Notes: generated by a model not told the origin, from the letters alone. Positions 25,142 through 34,571 are shown, numbered from the stretch's first letter. The stretch: 64,000 bases of DNA from Shimia sagamensis (GCF_900182745.1 NZ_FXTY01000001.1:310001-374000); one strand, 5' to 3'. Numbers and translations are program-made.

Positions 25142-26113
25142 ATGCAGACCGGACCCAAAAACCTGATCACTGATGTCGCTGGCCTGCGCGTCGGCAACGC
25201 ACAGGATGACAGCATCAAAACCGGCGCCACTGTGCTGATCGGCGATGCGCCGTTCATCTGTGGGGTTTCTGTGATGGGAGGTGCCCCTGGCACCCGTGAA
25301 ACCGATCTTTTGGCGCCTGACAAAACCGTGCAGCAAGTGGACGCCCTCACCTTGTCCGGCGGTTCTGCCTTTGGTTTAGACGCCCCGTCCGGCGTCGCAG
25401 ATACCCTTCGCACCCAAGGCCGGGGGTTTCCCGTCGGGGATCAAACAGTACCAATTGTGCCAGGCGCAATCCTGTTCGATCTTTTGAATGGTGGCGACAA
25501 GAATTGGACCGAAAACCCCTACAAGGCCCTTGGTGCAATGGCGCTGGCTGACGCCAGTGCGGATTTTGAATTGGGCTCGATTGGCGCAGGCACCGGCGGA
25601 ACACTCGCCACCCACAAAGGTGGGCTTGGCTCCGCCTCGATGGTGCTCCCATCCGGCCACACCGTTGGTGCATTGGTCGCCGTAAATGCTCTTGGTGACG
25701 CCTCGCCGGATGGCGAACACTTCTGGGCTGCACCATGGGAAGTAGACAATGAGTTTGGCGGCAATGGCCTCCTGCCATCCGCCCCATCTGAATTGCCCAA
25801 AACCAAACTGTCTACCCACAACACCACCATTGCCATTGTCGCCACCGATGCAGATCTCACGCAAGCTCAATGTACGCGTATGGCGACGGCTGCGCATGAC
25901 GGTATGGCCCGCGCATTGGTGCCGTCACACACCCCCATGGATGGCGATCTCATCTTTGGTGTCAGCACAAGTGCCAAGCCGCTTGCCGATGAAATCGCGG
26001 ACGCGCTCTGGCTTGGTCACGCCGCCGCCACCTGCCTTGCCCGCGCCATTGCCCGAGGTGTCTGGCACGCCACCCCAAGAGAAGGGGACACGTTGCCGTG
26101 CTTCCGGCCTTAG
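25142..26113 (+). CDS. P1 family peptidase (S58, DmpA-like)
   Basis: This 323-residue protein of the DmpA/P1 Ntn-hydrolase family is made as one chain that normally self-cleaves before a catalytic serine or threonine. Marks are ITDVAGLRVGNAQDD, GGAPGTRETDLL, LTLSGGSAFGLDAPSGV, GAGTGGTLATHKGGLGSAS, and the KLSTHNTTIAIVATDA strand around the usual cleavage site (here SThr rather than Ser may act). The ATG at 25142 follows GGAGACAG; an upstream in-frame ATG at 24980 lacks a ribosome site. Substrates are unknown, possibly D-amino-acid or beta-peptides. Its 3' end overlaps the convergent hydrolase gene by four bases. Confidence 0.82.
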   Translation: MQTGPKNLITDVAGLRVGNAQDDSIKTGATVLIGDAPFICGVSVMGGAPGTRETDLLAPDKTVQQVDALTLSGGSAFGLDAPSGVADTLRTQGRGFPVGDQTVPIVPGAILFDLLNGGDKNWTENPYKALGAMALADASADFELGSIGAGTGGTLATHKGGLGSASMVLPSGHTVGALVAVNALGDASPDGEHFWAAPWEVDNEFGGNGLLPSAPSELPKTKLSTHNTTIAIVATDADLTQAQCTRMATAAHDGMARALVPSHTPMDGDLIFGVSTSAKPLADEIADALWLGHAAATCLARAIARGVWHATPREGDTLPCFRP

Positions 26114-26889
26114 GGGAACAACATCTGCGCCATGTCGCTGTCCGGATCAGAGAACGCATCGATCACATCAAAATGGTGCTTGCCGCCTGCCACAACCATG
26201 TCGCAGCTCCAAGCTTCTGACAGCCAGCGCGCCTGATCCAAGAATACGGGTCGTTCTTTGGCTCCGACCAACACGGTCACATCCACACCCGCACGCGGGG
26301 TCTGCAACACCGGGCTTTCAGCTGCGCACTCCGTCTCATCAAGTTTGAGGTCGTTGTTCATCGACGTGTTCATAAGTGGGCGCAAGTCTGCCACTGGTGA
26401 GATTGGCACCACACGTGAGATCCGTGCCGCCACATCCTCTGGCAAAACCCCGTCGCACGCCATACGCGCCACCAGATGCCCACCAGCGGAATGGCCGGCC
26501 AACATTATCGGGCCCTCCACATGTTCAGCAGCCTTAGTGACTGCCGCCGCGACCTGCTCTGTGATCTCAGAAATCCGCGCCGAAGGCGCAAGATCATACG
26601 ACGGCAAAACAACGGCCCAGCCTCGTGAAATCGCTGCCCGTGCAAAATGGCTCCAGTATGATTTGTCAAACGCCATCCAATAACCGCCGTGCACAAACAC
26701 CAACAGCCCCTTGGCGTCGCCGTTTGGCTGGATCAGGTCAAATTTGTGCCGCTCACCATCCCCATAAGCAATATCTTCTTCGGCGTTAGACGAAGCTCGA
26801 TAGGCCGCCGCTTCGCTTGCCCAGCGCGGCGGATAGGCCTCCGCGCCCTCAATATAGGCTCCGTTGGAATATGCGTCGTCCCAATCCAT
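26110..26889 (-). CDS. Alpha/beta hydrolase (esterase / kynurenine-formamidase-like)
   Basis: This 259-residue alpha/beta hydrolase has the oxyanion-hole motif HGGYWMAFDKSYWSH, the nucleophile elbow GHSAGGH, and the catalytic histidine in KHHFDVIDAF near the end. These features, and the N-terminal AYSNGAYIEGAEAYPPRW, resemble the bacterial kynurenine-formamidase or arylformamidase branch. No tryptophan-degradation gene is nearby, so the substrate is undecided. No signal peptide is visible. Confidence 0.78.
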   Translation of the reverse strand: MDWDDAYSNGAYIEGAEAYPPRWASEAAAYRASSNAEEDIAYGDGERHKFDLIQPNGDAKGLLVFVHGGYWMAFDKSYWSHFARAAISRGWAVVLPSYDLAPSARISEITEQVAAAVTKAAEHVEGPIMLAGHSAGGHLVARMACDGVLPEDVAARISRVVPISPVADLRPLMNTSMNNDLKLDETECAAESPVLQTPRAGVDVTVLVGAKERPVFLDQARWLSEAWSCDMVVAGGKHHFDVIDAFSDPDSDMAQMLFP

Positions 26890-26969
26890 AACTCTCTCCC
26901 CGGCGTTTTAAGGCACTCTGGGCGAAACTATTTCAAACCTCAAACATCTTTTGTGACCAATATCAGGGC

Positions 26970-28172
26970 TTAAGCTTTGAATCGCACCGCCAAGAGGTAG
27001 GCTGCGACGCTCAACGCCGCCAAACTTCCGGTCCAAATCAATGCGGTCTGATAGCCCAGCCAATCCGCCAATAGCCCCATGGCGCCTGCGCCCAGCGCCG
27101 AACCGCCAGCGGCAATCACCGCCCACAAACTCATCACTCGCCCACGCATATCATCCTCAAGATCAAGCTGAATGGCTGTTTGCGTAGAAATGGCCGTTAT
27201 CGTGGTGACAAAAGACATGCCTGCAGCCACAGCAAGCGCTACCTCCCACGTTGGTGATAGCCCCAGCATTGCGACCAATATCAACCCAAAAACAATCGCC
27301 ATCCGAGTGGTCAATGGCAGGCGTCCCGGCTCTTGGGGCGGCATTATCGCTTGTGAAAACCCGCCCAGGATCGCCCCAAACCCGGTCACACTCATCAGAA
27401 CACCAAGCCCCTCCGCGCCGCGTTCAAAAACCCCGTCGGCCAAAGGCGGCAACACCTCAAGCGCCCCACGCGCCACCAACGCCAACACGCCCGCTATAAG
27501 CATAGCCTCTCGCACGGTTTGAGAGTGCCAAACATATCTGACGCCGGCCCCCAGTGCGCGAAAAAACGGCTCTTGCGCACTCCCGCTATCGCGCCGGGGT
27601 CGCAACGACAGCCGAGTGATGACAAACAGATAGGGCGCAAACAACATTGTCTGCACAAACAGAGTTTCAGCCACCCCAATTGTCGCAATCAGTACCCCGC
27701 CCAACGCCGGTCCAACCATCCGAGCGATGTTGAAGTTGATTGCCACAATTGTGACCACTGAGCCCACTTGATGGCGCCGCACAAGCCGGGGTGTCAGTGC
27801 CATGCGCACCGGATGATTGGCGGCAATCACCATGCCAATCAAAAGGGTGATCAGGGCAATAACCAACGGAGTCGCCCAACCCAACGCGACCACCGCCCAA
27901 AGCACAGCACTCAGCGTCGCATTGATGCTTTGCAGAACCAGCATAGTCTGCTTCACACGCCACCGATCCACCCAGACGCCAAACAATGGCGACAACACAA
28001 TAGACGGCGCAAACAACAAGAACGCCACCGCACCTACAAAACTAGCGGAGTCGGTCATGTCCCAGGCCAACCAGCCAATCGTGATGCGCTGCATCCAGAT
28101 CCCCAACAGGCCAAAGGCAGAGCCAAAGACATAGGTGCGGAAATTACCCGACTTCAAAGCGCCCAGATTCAC
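26970..28172 (-). CDS. MFS transporter (EntS-like exporter family)
   Basis: This 400-residue protein has twelve likely membrane helices, with the N-terminal ALKSGNFRTYVFGSAFGLLGIWMQRITIGWLAWDMTDS segment and a loop near FGVWVDRWRVKQTM, as in the DHA3/EntS exporter group. It probably exports a small molecule using the proton gradient; the substrate cannot be told. It stands alone between the hydrolase gene and hsp20. Confidence 0.8.
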   Translation of the reverse strand: MNLGALKSGNFRTYVFGSAFGLLGIWMQRITIGWLAWDMTDSASFVGAVAFLLFAPSIVLSPLFGVWVDRWRVKQTMLVLQSINATLSAVLWAVVALGWATPLVIALITLLIGMVIAANHPVRMALTPRLVRRHQVGSVVTIVAINFNIARMVGPALGGVLIATIGVAETLFVQTMLFAPYLFVITRLSLRPRRDSGSAQEPFFRALGAGVRYVWHSQTVREAMLIAGVLALVARGALEVLPPLADGVFERGAEGLGVLMSVTGFGAILGGFSQAIMPPQEPGRLPLTTRMAIVFGLILVAMLGLSPTWEVALAVAAGMSFVTTITAISTQTAIQLDLEDDMRGRVMSLWAVIAAGGSALGAGAMGLLADWLGYQTALIWTGSLAALSVAAYLLAVRFKA

Positions 28173-28229
28173 GCGCCACTCCCGATGTTGGAAAACACGC
28201 CAACACCATGCCCTTCACAGGTTAAGAAC

Positions 28230-28268
28230 ACAACAAAACAAAAACGCGCGCTCCGTTGGGAACGCGCG
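28230..28268 (-). terminator. Rho-independent terminator of hsp20
   Basis: Read on the minus strand, a 10-bp stem (plus-strand arms 28245-28254 and 28259-28268) with a four-base loop is followed by a T-rich tract of 12 or so bases (plus 28232-28244). It lies 45 bp beyond the hsp20 stop. Confidence 0.82.
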
Positions 28269-28312
28269 CCTGACAACAAGAGAAGAATTGTTATGTCAGT
28301 TTGGGATGGAGG

Positions 28313-28786
28313 TCAGTTGACTGCTTTAGCGTCAACCACATCTTGCTCCACAGCTTTGGATGAACCACTGGAAATCTCAATCCGGCGTGGCTTTAGCGCC
28401 TCAGGGATTTCACGTTCCAAGTTGATGTGCAGCATGCCGTCTTCATGGCTTGCGCCAGTCACACGCACATGGTCCGCCAAATGGAAGCGGCGTTCAAACG
28501 CGCGGGTGGCAATCCCACGATGCAAATAGGTTTTATCCGAGGCTTCGTCGCCTTTTTTGGCGGTCACCACCAAAGCGTTTTGCTTGACTTCGATGTTCAG
28601 ATCATCCGCCGAAAAACCGGCCACAGCCAGCGAGATGCGATAGGCGTCATCAGCGGTTTTTTCGATGTTATACGGTGGGTAGCTCGGCTGGGCGACGTCA
28701 TTGGACAAAACGCGGTCCATCATGTTTGCCAATTGGTCAAAACCAACGGTCGACCGGTACAGCGGAGCGAGATCAAAAGTGCGCAT
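28313..28786 (-). CDS. Small heat-shock protein of the Hsp20 family (IbpA-like)
   Basis: This 157-residue protein has an N-terminal arm (RTFDLAPLYRSTVGFDQLANMMD), an alpha-crystallin domain at about residues 38-130 (YPPYNIEKTADDAYRISLAVAGFS, HRGIATRAFERRFHLADHVRV), and a C-terminal anchor region with RRIEIS. It binds unfolding proteins to prevent aggregation. It is a single-gene unit with its own terminator and a candidate heat-shock promoter. The start follows GGAGGAT. Confidence 0.9.
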   Translation of the reverse strand: MRTFDLAPLYRSTVGFDQLANMMDRVLSNDVAQPSYPPYNIEKTADDAYRISLAVAGFSADDLNIEVKQNALVVTAKKGDEASDKTYLHRGIATRAFERRFHLADHVRVTGASHEDGMLHINLEREIPEALKPRRIEISSGSSKAVEQDVVDAKAVN

Positions 28787-28885
28787 GGTTTATCCTCCAT
28801 TGAGCGACAACGATATGTAGGTGCCTTCCATTTGGACAGGCGATGAATGTGTAAGACCCGATCATCGGCGCCTCACTCAAACTCA

Positions 28886-28912
28886 GGTATGGTATCGAAA
28901 TGGAGTTTCAAC
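28886..28912 (-). promoter_or_regulatory. Candidate RpoH-type promoter of hsp20
   Basis: On the minus strand GTTGAAA (plus 28906-28912) and CCATACC (plus 28886-28892) are 13 bp apart, similar to the heat-shock pattern CTTGAAA / CCCAT. It leaves a leader of roughly 90 bases before the hsp20 start. Confidence 0.4.
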
Positions 28913-28920
28913 CCCGCGAT

Positions 28921-29739
28921 TTAGGGACGCACAAATTTAGCACCACCACCGCTGCGGGTGCCAACCTGTATGCGGGTCACCCCTGTCGCCGCCTGAACTG
29001 CCGGTCGATCCCCAACACGCATGCGCCTTTTCAACTCGGCGACAACGTCCGGCAACTCCATGCCGTAGGACACTTGTTGTCCTTGTCCGGTTTCGCCCGT
29101 CGCCGAAACCACCGACAGGATTCGCACCCGGTTACCATACCGCACAAACACCGGTGCACCGGACGAGCCAAACGTTACGTTACAGTCGAAGGTCAACACA
29201 CCCCAGCCACGCTGCAATATCGAACAATCTCGCTGCCAGGACAGGTGCTCGCTACGTCCACGCCCATAGCTTAGAACGGACACTTTCTCCCCTTCCTGAG
29301 GATCAACGTGAATGGAAAACGGATCTGCTTCACCAGTGGAAATCGGAGAGTTCAAGCGCAGCAGGGCCACATCGTGCGGGATCATCTTGCCACTAATTTT
29401 TCCGTCCGCGTTATCTTTATAATTGGCATCAACCACCACTCGGTTGACCTTTCGTTCGGCCAAGGCATCACCAGAGACATATCCGGCTCGAAATGTGATG
29501 TGTTCAGGTGCAATTGGCGTGCCGTTGTTGTCAAAAACACAATGCGCCGCGGTCAGCACTTGGTCCGGTGCAATCAACGCGGCCGAACAAAACCCGGTGC
29601 CGCGCATATCCAACCTTCCCAAAGCCTCCCAGCCCAGAAGATCACCGCGACTTGTCAGCGGCTGAAGCCGTTCGCCCGCGGTCACCGGCAACGCAGACAA
29701 ACATGCTATCAACGCACCTAAGAATTTCGAAACCCGCAT
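28921..29739 (-). CDS. Secreted trypsin-like serine protease (S1), copy A
   Basis: This 272-residue protein has a signal peptide (RVSKFLGALIACLSALPVTAG) and an S1 protease domain with the catalytic triad visible as LTAAHC, HDVALLRL and GSSGAP. Cysteines fit the CxxxxxLIAPDQVLTAAHC and CxxTFGSSGAP disulfides. It ends with a Gly-rich tail and the heptapeptide GAKFVRP, shared with its neighbour. The ATG at 29739 is favoured by AGGAG upstream. It lies 20 bp after copy B on the same strand, so they form a two-gene operon. Substrates are unknown. Confidence 0.85.
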   Translation of the reverse strand: MRVSKFLGALIACLSALPVTAGERLQPLTSRGDLLGWEALGRLDMRGTGFCSAALIAPDQVLTAAHCVFDNNGTPIAPEHITFRAGYVSGDALAERKVNRVVVDANYKDNADGKISGKMIPHDVALLRLNSPISTGEADPFSIHVDPQEGEKVSVLSYGRGRSEHLSWQRDCSILQRGWGVLTFDCNVTFGSSGAPVFVRYGNRVRILSVVSATGETGQGQQVSYGMELPDVVAELKRRMRVGDRPAVQAATGVTRIQVGTRSGGGAKFVRP

Positions 29740-29759
29740 ACTCACCACTCCTAAGTCAA

Positions 29760-30551
29760 CTAAGGACGTACAAATTTGGCACCTGTGCTGTTGCGCTTCT
29801 GTAACGACATCAAGCCACCAGATTTGACGGATGACTTGCCTCTTTCCGCAAACAACTCGAGCAGTGCGTGATCCAATGCCGCGCCCAATGCCACTTTGGT
29901 GCCTTTCACTTCCGCTTTTGCGGCAACCACAGAAGCGATCCGTACCTTACCATCTTCAAAAACAAAAACCGGCGCGCCACTGCTGCCAAAATCAATGTTG
30001 CAAGACAACACGTAGACACCGCGCTGTCGCCCCATCACCTGACACACCTCTTGGAAGGAGGGCGCTTCTTCACGGCCAACAGCATAAGACACCACCCCAA
30101 TCTGGGACCCTTTTCGCAGCCCAGCCGCGGTTTCAAACGGCGCAACGGTTGTATTTTTAATGGGATGATGCAGTTCCAGAAGCGCAAGGTCATTTTGCAC
30201 ATTCTCAATCTTAACCTCGGAACTATAGGCATACTTGGGATGCACAACGGCCCGCCGCACGGATCGGTAGGCCTCCGCACGGCCATTGCGCCAGCCCGCA
30301 CGGAATTCAACTTGCCGCACATCGTAAGCCGCGCCACTGGACTTTTCGTAGAGACAATGCGCAGCGGTCAGCACCAAGTCCGGCGCGATCAGCGCACCAG
30401 TGCAAAACCCCCTGCCGTCAATTTCAAGTCGCCCGACAGCCCCCCAATCGCGGCTGTCCTCACCGGTGTCCAGTCGCTGAAGTGCGCTGTCTTGTGCGGT
30501 GGCCATCCCACCCCAAAAGATCACGCTTAGAATTGTCAGTAACCGAACCAC
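29760..30551 (-). CDS. Secreted trypsin-like serine protease (S1), copy B
   Basis: This 263-residue paralogue of the next gene has a signal peptide (LLTILSVIFWGGMATAQ), and triad segments LTAAHC, QNDLALLEL and GSSGAP. It starts with GTG at 30551, preceded by GGAGG. The C-terminus STGAKFVRP repeats the tail of copy A although the sequence before it differs, which suggests the tail is under selection, for instance for secretion or maturation. The Asp of the triad is in NDLALL instead of HDVALL. Confidence 0.85.
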   Translation of the reverse strand: MVRLLTILSVIFWGGMATAQDSALQRLDTGEDSRDWGAVGRLEIDGRGFCTGALIAPDLVLTAAHCLYEKSSGAAYDVRQVEFRAGWRNGRAEAYRSVRRAVVHPKYAYSSEVKIENVQNDLALLELHHPIKNTTVAPFETAAGLRKGSQIGVVSYAVGREEAPSFQEVCQVMGRQRGVYVLSCNIDFGSSGAPVFVFEDGKVRIASVVAAKAEVKGTKVALGAALDHALLELFAERGKSSVKSGGLMSLQKRNSTGAKFVRP

Positions 30552-30656
30552 GTCAGGCCTCCACGCTCTGATTTCCTCTGCTCTACCGCCCCCCTGCGGC
30601 GGAAATAGGGCGCGACCTTGGCACAGCTTTGATCAAAGGAACAAGTGAGGGGCGCG

Positions 30657-31979
30657 TCACCGCAAAATAGGAATTTCCGGAACCCGCTTGCCTGGTTCCG
30701 TGAGCGCACGTGGCTGAGGCCCGCCGGTGACCCAATCCAACAGTTCAACTGTGTGCACGATAGGCACGTCGGTGGCACTGCCGATCTGCATCATGCAGCC
30801 AATGTTTCCTGCCGCAATGATGTCCGGCTTTTTGGCCTCCAGCGTACGCACTTTTCGCGCCTTAAGCTGCGCGGATATCTCCGGCTGCATCAAATTATAC
30901 GTCCCCGCAGAGCCGCAACACAAATGGCTGTCCGCTGGTTCCACCACAGTAAACCCGGCCTTCTTAAGCAGGTCCTTGGGATAGGTCTTGATCTGCTGTC
31001 CATGCTGCAAGGAACAGGCAGCATGATAGGCTACGACGGCGCCCCGATCCGCGCCGTTTGGCAGATCAAGTTTCATCAACACTTCAGACACATCCATCGC
31101 AATGCCGCTGACCCGAGCCGCATCTTCAGCCAAGGCCTCATTGCGAAACATATGGCCATAATCCTTCACCGTGGTGCCGCAGCCCGATGTGTTGATCACA
31201 ATGGCGTCCAGTCCTGCGTCGTCCATCTCCGCACACCAAGCGGTGATGTTTTTGGCCGCTGTCGCGTGGCTGGCATCGGTTTTGCCCATGTGATGCGTCA
31301 GTGCCCCACAACAGCCAGCGCCCTCGGCCACCACAACTTCGCATCCCAAGCGTGTGAGCAAACGGATAGTTGCGTCATTGATATCGGTATTGAGAGCCTT
31401 TTGCGCACAGCCTGTCATCAGGGCCACGCGCATTTTCTGCTTTGCTTGAGGCGCAAAACTCTGCGGATCGTCATTACGGCTCACTGGCGGGATCGACTTA
31501 GGCGCCATGTCCAACATGGCCCGCAGGCGCGCATCCGGCATCAAGAAGCGAAATGGCCTGCCCAGCTTAGCGCCAATCAGGGCCCAACGAAACCGCATCG
31601 GATAGGGCAAAATCTGCGCCAGAATCCAGCGTAGCAAGCGATCAGTGAAGGGCCGCTTGTAGGTGTCTTCAATATACTCCCGCGCATGATCCACCAGATG
31701 CATGTAATGAACCCCACTGGGGCACGTGGTCATGCACGCCAGACAGCTCAGACACCGATCAATATGTTTGACCGTTTTGGCATCTGGCACGCGCTCGTTT
31801 TCCAGCATGTCCTTGATCTGATAAATCCGCCCGCGCGGGCTGTCGAGTTCATCGCCCAAGACCTGATAGGTGGGGCAAGTGGCGGTGCAAAAACCGCAGT
31901 GCACACAGGCACGCAAAATCTCATTGGCCCGTTGAATGCCGGGGTCTTTGAGCTGGTCCTCGGTGAAAGTTGTCTGCAT
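30657..31979 (-). CDS. glcF: Glycolate oxidase iron-sulfur subunit GlcF
   Basis: This 440-residue subunit has two ferredoxin-type motifs near the N-terminus (CVHCGFCTATCPTY and CLSCLACMTTCPSG) and two CCG domains (GCCGALTHHMG and CCGSAGTYN with their upstream cysteines). It passes electrons from the GlcD flavin to the respiratory chain during oxidation of glycolate to glyoxylate. It is the last of three genes and begins four bases after the GlcE stop. glcB and other glyoxylate genes are not in view. Confidence 0.92.
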   Translation of the reverse strand: MQTTFTEDQLKDPGIQRANEILRACVHCGFCTATCPTYQVLGDELDSPRGRIYQIKDMLENERVPDAKTVKHIDRCLSCLACMTTCPSGVHYMHLVDHAREYIEDTYKRPFTDRLLRWILAQILPYPMRFRWALIGAKLGRPFRFLMPDARLRAMLDMAPKSIPPVSRNDDPQSFAPQAKQKMRVALMTGCAQKALNTDINDATIRLLTRLGCEVVVAEGAGCCGALTHHMGKTDASHATAAKNITAWCAEMDDAGLDAIVINTSGCGTTVKDYGHMFRNEALAEDAARVSGIAMDVSEVLMKLDLPNGADRGAVVAYHAACSLQHGQQIKTYPKDLLKKAGFTVVEPADSHLCCGSAGTYNLMQPEISAQLKARKVRTLEAKKPDIIAAGNIGCMMQIGSATDVPIVHTVELLDWVTGGPQPRALTEPGKRVPEIPILR

Positions 31980-31983
31980 CGGA

Positions 31984-33123
31984 TTACCCCATCAATCCCG
32001 CGTTCAGGATCCCGCGCGGATCAAACTTTGCGCGCAGACCAGTTGATAACGCTGCCAACGGCGCAGGCTCCGGCTGAAACACCGGGATGGTGGATCGAGT
32101 TAGCTCTGAACCACGGATCAATGTCGCATGTCCCGCAAATAACTCGGCCCGTACGTCCGTACCCTCGGCCACTTGTATCCAAACAAGTCCGCCACCCCAA
32201 TCATAGAGCACACTTACATCTGCGTGCTTGGCTCTCAGCTTTGCAACAAATTCTGGCCCATCACTTGGCTTCACAGACACCCGCCACACATCTCCAGCTT
32301 GCCCTTGCATCAAAGCCACATCCCGTACCCAAGCCCATCCAGCCCCAACTTTTGTCGGATCACGCTCGACAAGCACCTCACCCCCAAGTTTTTCCAATAA
32401 TTCTGTTATCTTCGCAGCCCGATAGGCCACAGACGCCTCCAGCCCTTCGATCCGGATCATGGTCACCGGATGACCATCCACACCAGACGGCGCATGGGCA
32501 GCACCAGTCACATCATAAGGAGACCCAAGCGCCGCGCTCATCGCTGCCACTGCATCCACATCCGAAAGCCCATTTACAAGCACGCAACCAACAGCCTCCG
32601 GAATCGCTTGTACCTTGAGACTAACCTCAGTCAGCACCCCAAGCGTGCCCCAGCTCCCTGCCATCAGCTTCACCAAATCGTAGCCGGTGACATTTTTCAT
32701 CACTCGCCCGCCGTTCTTCAGAACACGCCCCATGCCATCGACAAACCGCACACCCAACAGACTGTCTCGACAGGCGCCAACCTGAATACGGCGCGGGCCA
32801 CTGACATTGGCAGCCACCACACCGCCAATGGTGGACGTCCCTGCGGTGCCCAATAGTTCTCGGTGGTCCATCGGTTCAAAAGCAAGCCTTTGACCTTCTG
32901 CTGCCAGCTTACCCTCAATCTCCGCCAAAGGTGTGCCAGCTGCGGCAACCACCGTGAGCGCGCCGGGCTCATACAGAGAAATCCCTGACAGGTTTGCGGT
33001 CGACAGTTTGGTGCCCGCCACCGGCCGCCCGATATCTCGTGTACCGCCCCCTTCAATGCGCAGCGGTCCATCGGCGCTCGCGACAAACTCTGCCAGTTCA
33101 GCTTCGTTGGAAGGTCTCATCAT
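31984..33123 (-). CDS. glcE: Glycolate oxidase FAD-binding subunit GlcE
   Basis: This 379-residue FAD/PCMH-domain protein has the short first half RPSNEAELAEFVASADGPLRIEGGGT, the flavin-contact region GVVAANVSGPRRIQVGACRDSLLG, and NVTGYDLVKLMAGSWGTLGVLTEV. It is shorter than GlcD, as usual. The start is MM at 33123/33120, which overlies neither the GlcD stop nor a good ribosome site. It functions only with GlcD and GlcF. Confidence 0.9.
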   Translation of the reverse strand: MMRPSNEAELAEFVASADGPLRIEGGGTRDIGRPVAGTKLSTANLSGISLYEPGALTVVAAAGTPLAEIEGKLAAEGQRLAFEPMDHRELLGTAGTSTIGGVVAANVSGPRRIQVGACRDSLLGVRFVDGMGRVLKNGGRVMKNVTGYDLVKLMAGSWGTLGVLTEVSLKVQAIPEAVGCVLVNGLSDVDAVAAMSAALGSPYDVTGAAHAPSGVDGHPVTMIRIEGLEASVAYRAAKITELLEKLGGEVLVERDPTKVGAGWAWVRDVALMQGQAGDVWRVSVKPSDGPEFVAKLRAKHADVSVLYDWGGGLVWIQVAEGTDVRAELFAGHATLIRGSELTRSTIPVFQPEPAPLAALSTGLRAKFDPRGILNAGLMG

Positions 33124-33131
33124 TTGCTGTC

Positions 33132-34571
33132 TCACTCTGCCGCCATGCGTCGCACGTCGCTCGCCGCCAAAGGAAATACTTTGGCGGGATTCAGCAACCA
33201 CTTGGGATCAAACACATCTTTCACGGCCATCTGGATATCGAGATCCTCCGGCAGGTACTGATCCACCATCAAATCACGCTTTTCGATGCCAACGCCATGC
33301 TCGCCGGTCAAACAGCCGCCCACCTCCACACAGAGCCGCAGAATATCCGCCCCAAAAGCCTCACACTTCTCCAAGTCACCTGGCTTGTTGGCGTCAAACA
33401 GGATCAACGGATGCATATTGCCATCCCCCGCATGGAATACATTGCCGACATCTAGCCCATAGTCTGTGCTCAGCTCACCAATACGGCGCAGCACGTACGG
33501 CAGTTGGCTCACCGGGATCGTCCCATCCAGACACATGTAGTCATTGATCTGCCCCATCGCGCCAAAGGCAGATTTACGCCCTAACCAAATCCGCGCGCTC
33601 TCATCTGCACTGGTGCTTTCGCGCAATTCCACCGGATTGTGCGTCCGCGCGATCGCCAAAATTCGCTCCAATTGCGCGTCAATTTCTGCGTCCGATCCTT
33701 CTACCTCGACAATCAACAGCGCCTCACAGTCAGGATAGCCCGCGCCTGCAAAAGCTTCGGTGGCGCGAATGCAGGGTCGGTCCATAAACTCAATCGCTAC
33801 TGGTATAATCCCAGATTTGATGATGTCCGACACGCATTGCCCAGCCACCTCATTGCTGTCAAACCCCATCAAAACAGGTCGCGCACCTTCTGGCTTGTGC
33901 AGGATGCGCAGTGTGGCCTCGGTCACCACACCCAACTGGCCTTCACTACCGCAAATCACGCCAAGCAAATCCAAACCACCAGCGTCCAGATATGCGCCGC
34001 CAATCTCAACAACCTCGCCGTTCATGGTGACCATCGTCACGCCCATCAAGTTGTTGGTGGTCACACCGTATTTCAGGCAATGCGCCCCACCAGAATTCAT
34101 CGCGATATTGCCTGCAATTGCACAGGCCAATTGGCTTGATGGATCAGGCGCATAGAAGAAGCCTTCTTCCTCCACGGCACCGGACACGCTGAGATTTGTG
34201 CGGCCGGTCTGCACACGGATGAAGCGGTTTTCATAATCTGTTTCAAGCACTTCAGTCATGCGGGCCACCCCAAGGATCACCGAATCTGCTGTGGGCATAG
34301 AGCCGCCTGCCAAAGACGTCCCTGCGCCGCGCGGGACCACCGGAACGTTCTCCGCATGGCACACTTTTAGAATCGCCGCGACCTCTTCCGTTGAGGCCGG
34401 AAGCACCGCAGCGAGCGGCGGGCATCGGTAAGCCGTCAGCGCGTCACACTCATAGGCCCGCACTTCGACCTCGTCAGAGATCACCGCATCCGGCGGCAGG
34501 ACCTCTTTCAAACGCGCCACAATGCGCGCCTTATTGGCAAGCACCTCGGGGTTTGGGATTGGCATGTCCAT
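33132..34571 (-). CDS. glcD: Glycolate oxidase catalytic subunit GlcD
   Basis: This 479-residue FAD-linked oxidase has the PCMH signature VPVVPRGAGTSLAGGS, IAGNIAMNSGGAHCLKYG, and the C-terminal GNVFHAGDGNMHPLILFD with a metal-site histidine typical of GlcD and D-lactate dehydrogenases. It oxidises glycolate, a common algal exudate. The ATG at 34571 follows CGGAGG. It is the promoter-proximal gene of glcDEF and lies behind an AT-rich region with an ATTGGT/ACCAAT inverted repeat. No glcC regulator is encoded next to it. Confidence 0.92.
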   Translation of the reverse strand: MDMPIPNPEVLANKARIVARLKEVLPPDAVISDEVEVRAYECDALTAYRCPPLAAVLPASTEEVAAILKVCHAENVPVVPRGAGTSLAGGSMPTADSVILGVARMTEVLETDYENRFIRVQTGRTNLSVSGAVEEEGFFYAPDPSSQLACAIAGNIAMNSGGAHCLKYGVTTNNLMGVTMVTMNGEVVEIGGAYLDAGGLDLLGVICGSEGQLGVVTEATLRILHKPEGARPVLMGFDSNEVAGQCVSDIIKSGIIPVAIEFMDRPCIRATEAFAGAGYPDCEALLIVEVEGSDAEIDAQLERILAIARTHNPVELRESTSADESARIWLGRKSAFGAMGQINDYMCLDGTIPVSQLPYVLRRIGELSTDYGLDVGNVFHAGDGNMHPLILFDANKPGDLEKCEAFGADILRLCVEVGGCLTGEHGVGIEKRDLMVDQYLPEDLDIQMAVKDVFDPKWLLNPAKVFPLAASDVRRMAAE

